From the NCBI RefSeq assembly GCF_023205015.1, contig NZ_CP096258.1, positions 3,348,001 through 3,412,000 on the forward strand: a DNA stretch of 64,000 nucleotides. The letters run 5' to 3'. Origin of the DNA: Providencia rettgeri. GTDB lineage: Bacteria > Pseudomonadota > Gammaproteobacteria > Enterobacterales > Enterobacteriaceae. The translations under genes and the position numbers were made by a program. The notes beneath the pieces are model-generated. The model saw only the letters and a program-made list of their open reading frames with translations. It searched no databases and was not told where the DNA came from. Below, one piece after another: positions 52,093 through 60,982 of this stretch. How positions within the stretch are numbered: the first letter of the stretch is position 1; every line of letters begins with the position of its first letter.

Positions 52093-53055
52093 CTATTTCA
52101 CTTCCAGTGCCGCAAATTTCTCACGGATCATCTCTTCGGGTAGGTCTATACCAATAAACACCAAGACGCTGCGGCGTTGTTCATCAACTTCCCAATCCCT
52201 ATCCCAATCTGCGCTATAAAGACGCTGAACACCTTGGAACAATAGGCGTTTTGGCTCATCGACAATAGAAAGGATGCCCTTATAACGCAGCAAATTATCT
52301 GCAAAGCTAAGCAATAGATCTTCCATCACTTGAGAAACGGCCATCAGCTCTACAGGATAATCAAATTCGAGAACAATCGAGCCCACTTCATTTTGCTGCT
52401 TAGGAGCAAAACGGAATGTCGGTTGTTTGACATTCAGTTGCGAATCCAATAAAAAGCCTTCGATGTCCAATAATAAATTCAGGTCGATATCACCGTGAAT
52501 AACGGGGTAAATCGGTGCTCTTGCATTAATTCGTTGTAAACGTTCAATTAAAGCTTCGTTATTTGGCTCAATATCCGTTTTAGTCAATAAAATGCGGTCT
52601 GCATAGCCAATTTGCGCTTGAGCAATGGCGAAATCATTCAGTTGTTTATCCGCATGAACAGCATCCACTAGTGTAATAATACCGTCTAATACATAACGTT
52701 CACATAAGACTTCATGGGAAAAAAAGGTTTGCGTGATGGGGCCGGGATCTGCCATACCCGTGCATTCAATGACAAGACGGTCAAAATCTAATTTTCCATT
52801 ATCAAGGCCATCTAATAGGTCTAATAAGGCATTTTCTAATTCATTCGAACGACTACAACAAATACAGCCATTACTTAATGTGGTAATTTGTGTCGCACGA
52901 TCACCAATTATTGCGTTATCAATGGGGACTTCACCGAACTCATTTTCAATTACTGCGATTTTATGGCCATGCTCAGCATGAAGAATATGGCTAAGGAGAG
53001 TTGTCTTACCAGCACCGAGAAAACCGGTTAAAATTGTTACGCTAATAGGTTTCAT
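52093..53055 (-). CDS. yjiA: CobW/P47K-family GTPase YjiA
   Basis: Metal-binding GTPase of the G3E family. It has 320 residues. Walker A is TGFLGAGKTTLLSHIL, the metal-binding CxCC is in SNGCICCSRS, Walker B region is LVIECTGMADPGP, and the guanine-specificity motif is LLTKTDIE. The C-terminal CobW_C domain covers about 210-320. The start is the ATG at 53055, four codons inside the longest frame, matching MKPISVTILTGF. It is the last gene of the btsT-yjiX-yjiA operon, same order as in E. coli. The E. coli protein binds zinc, cobalt and nickel; its target is unknown. Confidence 0.94.
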   Translation of the reverse strand: MKPISVTILTGFLGAGKTTLLSHILHAEHGHKIAVIENEFGEVPIDNAIIGDRATQITTLSNGCICCSRSNELENALLDLLDGLDNGKLDFDRLVIECTGMADPGPITQTFFSHEVLCERYVLDGIITLVDAVHADKQLNDFAIAQAQIGYADRILLTKTDIEPNNEALIERLQRINARAPIYPVIHGDIDLNLLLDIEGFLLDSQLNVKQPTFRFAPKQQNEVGSIVLEFDYPVELMAVSQVMEDLLLSFADNLLRYKGILSIVDEPKRLLFQGVQRLYSADWDRDWEVDEQRRSVLVFIGIDLPEEMIREKFAALEVK

Positions 53056-53077
53056 TATTTCCCTCACACTTCATTGA

Positions 53078-53281
53078 TTAACAGCAGCGAAATCCGCCTT
53101 TACCACTACCACCATAACGTGCATCTTGCCTTTCGCGAAAAAACTCTTTGTATGTCATCAAAGGTTTATCTGGGTGATTATCACTCATATGCTGTACATA
53201 GGTATCATAATCAGGAATACCAATTAACATTCGTGCTGCTTGTCCAAGGTATTTTCCTGTTTTGCCGAGATTTCCAAACAT
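53078..53281 (-). CDS. yjiX: YbdD/YjiX family small protein
   Basis: It has 67 residues, the usual size. The start is the ATG at 53281, with GGAG six bases upstream; four more upstream codons are open but unsupported. The sequence matches E. coli YjiX: FGNLGKTGKYLGQAARMLIG, PDYDTYVQHMSDNHPDKP, EFFRERQDARYGG, KGGFRCC. This family always sits behind CstA/BtsT pyruvate transporters and in some reports is needed for their transport activity. Probably translated with yjiA, 22 bp downstream. Confidence 0.94.
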   Translation of the reverse strand: MFGNLGKTGKYLGQAARMLIGIPDYDTYVQHMSDNHPDKPLMTYKEFFRERQDARYGGSGKGGFRCC

Positions 53282-53383
53282 CAGGCTCTCCAATACAAAT
53301 GCCCTACATCATGATGTACACAATGTAGGGCGACCTTTCATTTACTGAACACCTTTAGATGTTCAAATTCGTTGAAGGGTGAC

Positions 53384-55537
53384 TTAATGTGAAGATGAAA
53401 CTTTCACGCCCTCTTTAGGTACAGGAACATAAGGTGTTTCTTTGTCTGTACGCTCTGGGTTTTTGTGTGCTTTCATCCCAACACGGATACCGTAGAAAAT
53501 GATACCGTAGACAACCACTAAGAATAGAATACTCAGGCCTGCGTTGGTGTAGTTATTAATAATAATGTGATTCATATTAGTAATTTCTTGTGCAGTTAAT
53601 TCTGCACCACCTGCCGCAATCTTATCTTTATAAGATTTCGCTAAGTATAAGAACCCTTCCAGTTGTGGGTTATCACTGAATAATTTCAGTCCCAATGCCC
53701 ATGTTGTACAGATTAATAGCCAGACCGCAGGTAAGACAGTCACCATAATGTATTTACTGCGTTTCATCTTAATCAATACAACTGTACTTAAGACTAAAGC
53801 AACCGCGGCTAACATTTGGTTCGAGATCCCGAACAGAGGCCATAGGCTCTTAACACCGCCCAGTGGGTCAACAACGCCTTGATACAATAAGTAACCCCAT
53901 AACCCAACACAGCCTGCTGTACCGATGATACCTGCAACCAGTGAATCGGTTTTCTTCAAGAACGGAACAAAGTTACCTAATAAATCTTGCAGCATAAAGC
54001 GGCCAGAACGGGTTCCTGCATCCAATGCGGTTAAGATAAATAGAGCTTCAAACAGAATACCAAAGTGATACCAGAAGCCCATATTTGCCGCAGGCATGAT
54101 TTCATGGAAAACATACGCAATACCTACTGCTAATGTCGGCGCACCACCTGCACGGTTTAACACCGACGGCTCACCAATATCTTTAGCTGTTTGCATGATT
54201 TGTTCAGGTGAAATCACAAAGCCCCATGAACTCACTGTAGCAGCTGCATGAACAGATACATCTTTGAGCTGAGCCATGATAGCTGCGCCATCTGGGCCAC
54301 CCAACTCATGCAAGTTAGGCATTGTAATACCCAACGCTGCCGGTGGTGTATTCATTGCAAAATACAGACCTGGTTCGATAATAGAAGCCGCTACCAGTGC
54401 CATAATCGCAACAAATGACTCCATTAACATTGCGCCATAACCGATGTAACGCGCATCTTTTTCGTTTGCTAATAACTTAGGTGTGGTACCTGAAGAGATT
54501 AACGCATGGAAACCGGATACCGCACCACAAGCGATGGTAATAAATAAGAATGGGAATAGAGTACCTTTCCAAACAGGGCCGGAGCCATCAACAAATTGCG
54601 TGACTGCTGGCATTTTTAATTCAGGGTTTAGAATAACGATACCAATCGCTAAACCAACGATAACCCCAATTTTCAGGAAGGTCGCTAAGTAGTCACGAGG
54701 CGCTAAAATCAACCATACAGGTAATAATGCTGAAATAAACGCATAACCCACTAACGCATAAGTGATCGTCGTGTCTTTGAATGTCAGTGCTGGGCCCCAG
54801 TATGGGTCGTGAGCAATCACGCCACCAAACCAAATGGAAGCCACTAAGAGAACAATACCGATAACAGAAACTTCACCTACGCGTCCCGGCCGGATATATC
54901 GCATATATATCCCCATAAACAATGCGATAGGCACCGTTGACACAACGGTAAAGACACCCCATGGGCTTTCTGCCAAGGCTTTCACCACAATCAATGCTAA
55001 TACAGCAAGGATAATGATCATGATTAGGAAGCACCCAAAGAGCGCCAGCGTTCCCGGAATCGGGCCAAGCTCCTCTTTAACAATTTCCCCTAATGATGCA
55101 CCATTACGGCGTGATGAAATAAATAACACCATGAAATCTTGCACCGCACCGGCTAACACAACCCCAGCTAGTAACCATAAGGTACCGGGTAAATAGCCGA
55201 CTTGAGCTGCTAAAACGGGCCCGACTAATGGCCCAGCCCCTGCAATCGCGGCAAAGTGGTGACCAAATAGAACGTTTTTATTTGTCGGAACATAGTTTAG
55301 CCCATCATTGTTAATGACGGCAGGGGTCGCACGTGTTTCGTCCAGCTTCATTACTTTCTTAGCAATATATAAGCTGTAATAACGATATGCGATGAGATAC
55401 ACCGCCACAGAAGCGACAACAATCCACAGCGCACTAATGTGCTCACCGCGTCTGAGTGCAACAACCCCTAAACAGACTGCACCGATTATCCCGAGGATCA
55501 TCCACGGAATGTGCTTTAAAATACCATTTTTGTTCAT
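53384..55537 (-). CDS. btsT: Pyruvate/proton symporter BtsT (CstA family)
   Basis: High-affinity pyruvate uptake at the inner membrane. It has 717 residues (E. coli 716) and about 17 hydrophobic helices. CstA-family segments: NVLFGHHFAAIAGAGPLVGP near residue 90, FMVLFISSRRNGASLGEI, FHALISSGTTPKLLANEKDA and LDAGTRSGRFMLQDLLG. The ATG at 55537 follows AGAAGGGTG. In E. coli it is induced by the BtsS/BtsR two-component system and CRP; those regulators are not in this window. yjiX and yjiA follow in operon order. Confidence 0.95.
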   Translation of the reverse strand: MNKNGILKHIPWMILGIIGAVCLGVVALRRGEHISALWIVVASVAVYLIAYRYYSLYIAKKVMKLDETRATPAVINNDGLNYVPTNKNVLFGHHFAAIAGAGPLVGPVLAAQVGYLPGTLWLLAGVVLAGAVQDFMVLFISSRRNGASLGEIVKEELGPIPGTLALFGCFLIMIIILAVLALIVVKALAESPWGVFTVVSTVPIALFMGIYMRYIRPGRVGEVSVIGIVLLVASIWFGGVIAHDPYWGPALTFKDTTITYALVGYAFISALLPVWLILAPRDYLATFLKIGVIVGLAIGIVILNPELKMPAVTQFVDGSGPVWKGTLFPFLFITIACGAVSGFHALISSGTTPKLLANEKDARYIGYGAMLMESFVAIMALVAASIIEPGLYFAMNTPPAALGITMPNLHELGGPDGAAIMAQLKDVSVHAAATVSSWGFVISPEQIMQTAKDIGEPSVLNRAGGAPTLAVGIAYVFHEIMPAANMGFWYHFGILFEALFILTALDAGTRSGRFMLQDLLGNFVPFLKKTDSLVAGIIGTAGCVGLWGYLLYQGVVDPLGGVKSLWPLFGISNQMLAAVALVLSTVVLIKMKRSKYIMVTVLPAVWLLICTTWALGLKLFSDNPQLEGFLYLAKSYKDKIAAGGAELTAQEITNMNHIIINNYTNAGLSILFLVVVYGIIFYGIRVGMKAHKNPERTDKETPYVPVPKEGVKVSSSH

Positions 55538-55970
55538 AGAACACCCTTCTGAGGTAAAACGAACATGCCATTGATTTTGTATTAACCACCTTAAAAAATG
55601 ATATCGCTGTGTTTTCGTTGCTTATCATTTATCGTGATGGCTTTTTAATTGGCAGTGGTTGAACTGTATTAAATCTAAAAATTGAGCTCTGCCATGGTCT
55701 ATATGGTATGAAATTACACACCGCAAATGATTAAAGTTAGGCTAAGTGGTGACATAGGGAATTAAGCGGTTTGTTTTTTACTTTGAATGGTTTTCAGGGG
55801 GAATAAATGGAGCTAAAAATGTGATCTATATAACTATTTCAATTTGTTTTCAATAAGTTAAAAATTTAGGCTAATATAGTCAAAATGAGTATTATTGTGA
55901 ATAAACCTAACTAATATCGTAAAAGCCTAAAATTAATTCAGCTAAAACTATATAATATCGATGTACTATA
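55538..55970. other. btsT upstream region
   Basis: About 430 bp without a gene. A possible CRP half-consensus site, AAATGTGATCTATATAACTA (55817-55836), has a perfect left half and a poor right half; its distance (about 280 bp from the start) is large for a class I/II site. AT-rich DNA separates it from the WG-repeat gene, whose 3' end lies at 55971. Confidence 0.3.
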
Positions 55971-56423
55971 TTAGCGTGTAATTGTTGTCCAGTTACCACC
56001 AACCCACCAACTGTGTTCACCGTCTGTTTGTATTTCACATCCGATACCCACTTTCGCTTTTCCTGTTTCAAAGGGATACGCGCAATCATAAATTGCATCA
56101 ATCACTATTTCTCCTGTTATTGCGTCTGCAAAACCGATTTTATCTTCTTTACGTATTCGATATACCCCATCTTGCGCTTCATCAGGCCAATTATCAAAAT
56201 AATAAAGTTGATAAATTTCTTCTCCTTTCAGGTTAAAAACTGCCGAACCTCCATTAAGTGATTCGCCTAAGCAATATTTGAATGAAGCTTCCGGCGAAAA
56301 ACATTCAATTTTATCTTTTTCATTCGATAACCATAAGCTAAATTGTTGCTCCAGATTTTGCGCTGTTGATAAAACAGATATGAATCCTAGTGACATTAAA
56401 CCCACTACATAATAAATCCTCAT
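55971..56423 (-). CDS. Secreted WG-repeat protein
   Basis: It has 150 residues with a signal peptide (about 1-21, ending LSTAQ). The C-terminal half has one recognisable WG (KWG) repeat: DGVYRIRKEDKIGFADAITG, then EIVIDAIYDCAYPFETGKAKVG. Four cysteines (ECFS, KYCLG, YDCAY, IGCE) could form disulphides. The start ATG follows GGAG. WG repeats form beta-rich modules of unknown role. It stands alone between btsT and fimbrial operon 2; no function is proposed. Confidence 0.75.
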   Translation of the reverse strand: MRIYYVVGLMSLGFISVLSTAQNLEQQFSLWLSNEKDKIECFSPEASFKYCLGESLNGGSAVFNLKGEEIYQLYYFDNWPDEAQDGVYRIRKEDKIGFADAITGEIVIDAIYDCAYPFETGKAKVGIGCEIQTDGEHSWWVGGNWTTITR

Positions 56424-57262
56424 AACTCTCCTTACTCTACTTTACGCCTAATAGGTGATAAGAAGCTAGGCCTATCTACTTTGCTTCTATTGAATACTTG
56501 CTTAATAAAGATAGCGGATATCCTTTTCAGTGAAACTAGGAATAACGGTAAATAACGTTCTATATAAGAATAATCTCAAGACTAAATTTGAGTCGGTAAC
56601 TAAAAAAATGACGAAGTAACATGCCATAGCAATTTATCAAACCAATTTATCCACATAGAAAACATGATCAAGATTAATTTAAGTGTTAATGATTTCTAAT
56701 TAATTGGCGTTTTTATCACACACCGTAGTTATTCGTAACACTTTCCCCCCTCGCACCAGGATAGTGTGATATTTAGCTACAAGTTATGTATAAATATTAA
56801 TTTCAGAATATTAAACTTTTTAAACGCAAAGATAACACGAATCTAAGCATATAAAACCAAAAACCAATCAATGATATCACTTAAGCCAATAAAAAAACAC
56901 ATAACCCATTGAAATAAATATCAATTAACAATTAGAAATCAATTAAAAAAACAGAAATTTGCATTTTCCACCTGTTTGACAACTTATATGAGTATTATTA
57001 ATATTATCCACGTTCTCTGGTGAGTCAGTATTCACCAAATAAACATGACTACATTTTAAAATTAAGTTTTTTGTGACGAAGTTTATTATTTATCAAATAG
57101 CCAATATTAATAATATTATTTATTAATAGGGTTATTTAAATAATAAATCCGACTTTCAAATATTAATTTAAAAACTAAAAGTCAATCTTAAATATAAAAT
57201 TTTAAACATCTATTAATTTAAAAACTACATTCAGTTTTATCACATACTTAGGAATAATGATT
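56424..57262. other. Long AT-rich region before fimbrial operon 2
   Basis: Over 800 bp without a gene and extremely AT-rich, as expected for H-NS-bound accessory DNA (inference). A small GGTGA/TCACC stem (about 57019-57036) is the only structured element noted. No recombinase, long inverted repeats or clear promoter was identified. The pilin ribosome-binding site AGGA is at 57250-57253. Confidence 0.4.
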
Positions 57263-57814
57263 ATGAAATTTAATAAACTTGCTTTAATTGGTGCATTAAC
57301 TGTTGCGACTCTTTCTTCTCAAGCTTTTGCAGCACAAGATGCAACTGTTAACTTTAATGCCCGTTTAGTTGCTGCAACTTGTGACATTAGTGCGTCTAAA
57401 AGTTTAATTAGTTTAGGAACACACTCAAACAGCAATCTTGATACTACCAAAGCATTATCTGAATCGAATTTTAACTTAGTTTTAAATAACTGCACTAAAG
57501 TATATGACGCTGATAACGGTGACAATGCAACTACAAATGCAACAAGCGTATCTATCTTAGCGACTGGTGAAACATTAACAGGCCATTCAGACATGTTTGC
57601 TGATGCTCAAGCATCACAAATCGGTGTTAAACTAGCAGCTGGTAAAGCGAAAACAGCAATGACGCCTAATGCAGCAACTGAAATTACAGATATAAAAATC
57701 ACAGGTACAAATGATTATATCGTACCAATCGTTGCAAGTCTTCATGCTACTGCTGCTGATGCAGTCGCTCAAAACTTAAACGTACCTGTTACTTTTAGCG
57801 TAGCTTACGACTAA
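57263..57814 (+). CDS. Major fimbrial subunit, operon 2
   Basis: It has 183 residues from the ATG at 57263; a second in-frame ATG two codons earlier (57257) is too close to the AGGA site. The signal peptide ends QAFA. The mature part begins AQDATVNFNARLVAATCDIS, with donor strand and first cysteine, the second cysteine is in LNNCTKVY, and the C-terminal strand is NVPVTFSVAYD. It is Ala/Thr-rich, unlike the pilins of operon 1, so the two fimbriae are distinct. A hairpin follows the stop. Confidence 0.87.
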   Translation: MKFNKLALIGALTVATLSSQAFAAQDATVNFNARLVAATCDISASKSLISLGTHSNSNLDTTKALSESNFNLVLNNCTKVYDADNGDNATTNATSVSILATGETLTGHSDMFADAQASQIGVKLAAGKAKTAMTPNAATEITDIKITGTNDYIVPIVASLHATAADAVAQNLNVPVTFSVAYD

Positions 57815-57857
57815 TAAATTAGTTAATTATAGTCTACAATAAGTTTAGAGGATAAAT

Positions 57858-57881
57858 CGGGTAGTACTAGTTTGCTACCCG
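57858..57881 (+). promoter_or_regulatory. Stem-loop after the operon 2 major pilin
   Basis: CGGGTAG/CTACCCG with a 10-nt loop, 44 bp after the pilin stop and 31 bp before the first chaperone. It is followed by CAATTTAAATTT rather than a T-run, so mRNA stabilisation or processing is more likely than termination. It parallels the hairpin in operon 1. Confidence 0.6.
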
Positions 57882-57911
57882 CAATTTAAATTTAAATATA
57901 AGAGAAAAAAA

Positions 57912-58586
57912 ATGAAAAAATTAAAATCTCTACTTTTTATCTTATTAACATTTTCATTTTTTGCTCAAGCGGGTGTCGGTTTAAGTCAAACCCGTATTGT
58001 AATTGAAGAAGCAACTAATTCCGCCTCTATTACTGCTCGCAATGAAGATAATAAAGCGTATTTAGTGGCCAGTTTTATTACACAACAGTTAGATAGCAAA
58101 ACACCATCCGAAGGTTTTTTTGTTATTACCCCTTCTATTTTTAAATTAGAACCTAAACAACGCAATGTCATTAAAATAAAAGCAATTTCGCAAAAATTCC
58201 CAAAAGACCGAGAAAGTATGTATTACTTTCACTCTAGAAATGTTCCTGAATCCAGTAAAGCTGATGGTGTAAAGGTGGGATTAGAAAGTGTGATTAAAAT
58301 TTTTTATCGTCCTGCTAATTTGTCTATGCCCCAAGAAGATGCATTTAAAAATATAAAAGTAACCCAAGCCGCTAATGGAGTTAAGTTAATCAATAACTCA
58401 CCTTACTATGTTAACCTGGCAGGGCTAACCGTTAATAAAAAGTCAATCAAACTGAATAAACAAAATAATGTCATTTCCCCTTTCTCTGAAATGACCATCA
58501 CAAGCCAGAGCAAAACCGGGTCAGTAAAGTGGGCCGTCATCAACGACTTGGGTGGATATAATGAGTATCATGGGATCGTAGAGTAA
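57912..58586 (+). CDS. Fimbrial chaperone 1, operon 2
   Basis: PapD-like chaperone, 224 residues with a signal peptide ending SFFAQA. Conserved cleft residues: Arg in GLSQTRIVIEEATNSASITARN and Lys in IKIFYRPANL. The chaperone signature is PKDRESMYYFHSRNVPESS, with the F1-G1 edge in PSIFKLEPKQRNVIKI. Its position right after the major pilin suggests it is that subunit's chaperone. A 318-bp gap follows. Confidence 0.9.
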   Translation: MKKLKSLLFILLTFSFFAQAGVGLSQTRIVIEEATNSASITARNEDNKAYLVASFITQQLDSKTPSEGFFVITPSIFKLEPKQRNVIKIKAISQKFPKDRESMYYFHSRNVPESSKADGVKVGLESVIKIFYRPANLSMPQEDAFKNIKVTQAANGVKLINNSPYYVNLAGLTVNKKSIKLNKQNNVISPFSEMTITSQSKTGSVKWAVINDLGGYNEYHGIVE

Positions 58587-58904
58587 AAGTATATTTGTGC
58601 TGGTCAAGCGATATTGTTCAACTTAGTGATGACACTCAGCAGATACATATTATTCAAAATCAAGTTAAAATCAGTGGTATCTATACAATTTAATTGTGAT
58701 ATTTTTTCGAAACAGAAGATACAACTAAAACGGGTTTTTCACTTGAATCCTGAGATAAAAACAACCAAAATTAACAGATAGTGAGTAATTAAGGAAACTT
58801 CTACCTTTCCTTCAATAAGCAAAATATTAGTTATAGAGTTAGTCTAGTGAAACGTAACAATAATGTTAAACCAGACATTTGGGATATTATCAGGATTGAT
58901 AGAC
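58587..58904. other. Unexplained gap inside fimbrial operon 2
   Basis: About 318 bp between chaperone 1 and the minor pilin, long for a spacer inside such an operon. No frame, hairpin with T-run or repeat was recognised. It may hold a second promoter or the remains of a lost subunit gene. Confidence 0.35.
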
Positions 58905-59450
58905 ATGAAAAAAATAAAACAGTTATTACTGACTACTCTGATGGTGTTCATGTATTACCCTGCAATGGCGTCAGATGACTATAGCGTACACTACGAATTT
59001 TCTGTTTTATTTTTAGCTAAAACTTGTGAAATTGACGTTCCTAATGAAATTATATTGGGTAATTCATCAGGAGTGACGACAGTCAATGAAATTAAAAATG
59101 ATACAGTTTCAAAAAACTTTCCTATTGGCTTAAGAAACTGTACCAGCACGGATCAAACAACAGCCGTCGTGTATTTAGCATCTGGAAATACCTTAACAGG
59201 CAGTAATAATTTCTTTAATGATGACCCTAATGGGGTGATTGGCGTACAATTATTAGATGGAACTCGTGTTATTAGTGTTAATCAAACGCCATTAGCCAAG
59301 CCAGATGCATCATCAATTATTTGGGATAACATAAAAACCAGTAGTGAAACAAAAGTGGTCAATGCTAAATTGCGTTGTGCCAAAACAGATTGTGAGCCAG
59401 ATGAAGGTGATTTTTCTGCAACCTTAACTATTGGTTATTACGCCGATTAA
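58905..59450 (+). CDS. Minor fimbrial subunit, operon 2
   Basis: It has 181 residues from the ATG at 58905 (CAGGA nine bases upstream); an earlier in-frame ATG at 58863 lacks a signal peptide. The signal peptide ends YYPAMA. The pilin domain has Cys in AKTCEIDV and LRNCTSTD, with an extra Cys pair in RCAKTDCEPDEG, and a C-terminal strand ATLTIGYYAD. It is related to the operon's major subunit (ILATGETLTG versus LASGNTLTG). Likely a minor or tip-associated subunit. Confidence 0.85.
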   Translation: MKKIKQLLLTTLMVFMYYPAMASDDYSVHYEFSVLFLAKTCEIDVPNEIILGNSSGVTTVNEIKNDTVSKNFPIGLRNCTSTDQTTAVVYLASGNTLTGSNNFFNDDPNGVIGVQLLDGTRVISVNQTPLAKPDASSIIWDNIKTSSETKVVNAKLRCAKTDCEPDEGDFSATLTIGYYAD

Positions 59451-59469
59451 TAATTTATGCGGACATGAC

Positions 59470-60186
59470 ATGAAAAAAATAATTCAAGCCATTTTAGCGA
59501 CATTTTTTGTATCTCAAAGTGCATTTTCAGCGGTATCACTCGACCATTCTCGAGTCATATTTACTCAAGATGATAAAAGCCAAAGCATCACAGCATACAA
59601 TAGCGGTGGAAAAAAATACTTATTACAAAGTTTAATTTTCTCAACGTTAGAAAGTGAAAATACACCGAGCGAAAATTTTACGATTATACCGCCGATTGTA
59701 AAACTTAAAGAAAACTCAAATACTGCACTAAAAATCATTCCTAAATCATTAGCTTCTCTCCCTAATGATCAAGAGTCCTTGTTTTATGTAATGACCAATT
59801 TCATTCCTGAGTCTAAACAAAAAAATAATGATGACAATGATAAGGTAAATACACGATTTAATTTATCAACCAAAATAGTGATAAAAATGTTTTACCGTCC
59901 GAATGGAATTGAAGGGCACGTTAATGACTACATTAATAAATTAACAGCGACTCAATCAGGAAATAAAATTATTATCAAAAATCCATCTCCTTATTATTTC
60001 ACTTTAGTTAACATAAAAATGGATAAAGTGTCTTACGAAAGTGACAGAGCACCAATGGTCGCACCATTTTCTTCCATTGAATTGCCTGCAAATAATAAAG
60101 TTTCTCAAATAGAATGGGATATTATTAATGACTATGGCGGAGAAACTAAAGTTGAACCAATTGCATTAAAAGGTACACAAAAATGA
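59470..60186 (+). CDS. Fimbrial chaperone 2, operon 2
   Basis: It has 238 residues from the ATG at 59470. The signal peptide ends SQSAFSA. PapD-type motifs: VSLDHSRVIFTQDDKSQSIT, PNDQESLFYVMTNFIPES and the cleft Lys in TKIVIKMFYRPNGI. It carries a longer, Asn/Asp-rich loop (KQKNNDDNDKVNTR) before the G1 strand than chaperone 1. Its stop overlaps the next start (ATGA at 60183-60186), giving translational coupling to chaperone 3. Confidence 0.9.
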   Translation: MKKIIQAILATFFVSQSAFSAVSLDHSRVIFTQDDKSQSITAYNSGGKKYLLQSLIFSTLESENTPSENFTIIPPIVKLKENSNTALKIIPKSLASLPNDQESLFYVMTNFIPESKQKNNDDNDKVNTRFNLSTKIVIKMFYRPNGIEGHVNDYINKLTATQSGNKIIIKNPSPYYFTLVNIKMDKVSYESDRAPMVAPFSSIELPANNKVSQIEWDIINDYGGETKVEPIALKGTQK

Positions 60187-60933
60187 TAAAAAATAGTCTT
60201 CGCGCCCTCTGGTTTTTTATTTTTATTTTTCCACTTGTTGCAGTGGCAAATGGTCAGGCTGGATTTGATTTCGTATTAAAACGTTATGTTTATAACGAAA
60301 GTGATTCTGGTGGTATCAATATCGATATGACTAATGGAAATGCGGATAGTTACTTAATGGAGGCTTGGATTTCCAATGTCGATGAAGAAACTTTGCTTCC
60401 TAAAATTGATAACACAAATGAACGAGTACCATTTATTATTTTGCCTCCACTAAAAAAAATGGACGCAAATACACAAAACTCTTGGAATATTCGTCGAATT
60501 AGTAATCAAGTCAATGGCGTAACTCTCCCTAACGATCGGGAAAGTTTATTTTGGATTGGTATAAGAGCAATCCCGAGTGAAGAAAAAAAACAAAAAAGAA
60601 AATAGCATTAATTTGAATATTGTCCCTAATTTCTACTTTAAACTATTGTACCGACCTAAAGAAATTGAAGAGTTAAAAACAAGTCAATTAGCAAAAGAAG
60701 TTAAACTTTCTCGCAAAGGAAATACTTTAACAATAGAGAATCCCACACCATTTTATTTAACATTCGATTATTTAAAAGTCGCTGGTAATATGATTAAAAA
60801 TGGAGAAAGAGAAATAACTCTAGTGCCTTTTTCTACTCAGGAAATTACCTTAAAAAGTTCAAATCTAGGAAAAATCGAATGGCGTTTTACCGATGAGTAT
60901 TTACTGGAATTACGTAACGAATCTATTGAGTGA
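60183..60933 (+). pseudogene. Fimbrial chaperone 3, split by a frameshift in an A8 tract
   Basis: The first frame (60183-60605, 140 residues) has a signal peptide (ending VAVANG) and the PapD N-terminal domain up to NDRESLFWIGIRAIPSEEKK, then stops at TAG. The second frame (60577-60933) continues with FYFKLLYRPKEIEE and the C-terminal domain. The two join at a run of eight A residues (60583-60590) followed by C and six more A. One base too many is enough to explain the break; joined, the protein is about 249 residues, normal size. It could be a true mutation, a sequencing indel, or restored by slippage on the A-run. Chaperone 2 is coupled upstream; the usher follows. Confidence 0.85.
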
Positions 60934-60982
60934 ACTTGAAAAATATAACATTCGGCAACAATAAATAACAAAAGGTGATGCA

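Noticed and set aside
55816..55838. CRP site upstream of btsT as a firm call
   Set aside because: Only the left half matches well and it is about 280 bp from the start; left as a low-confidence note.
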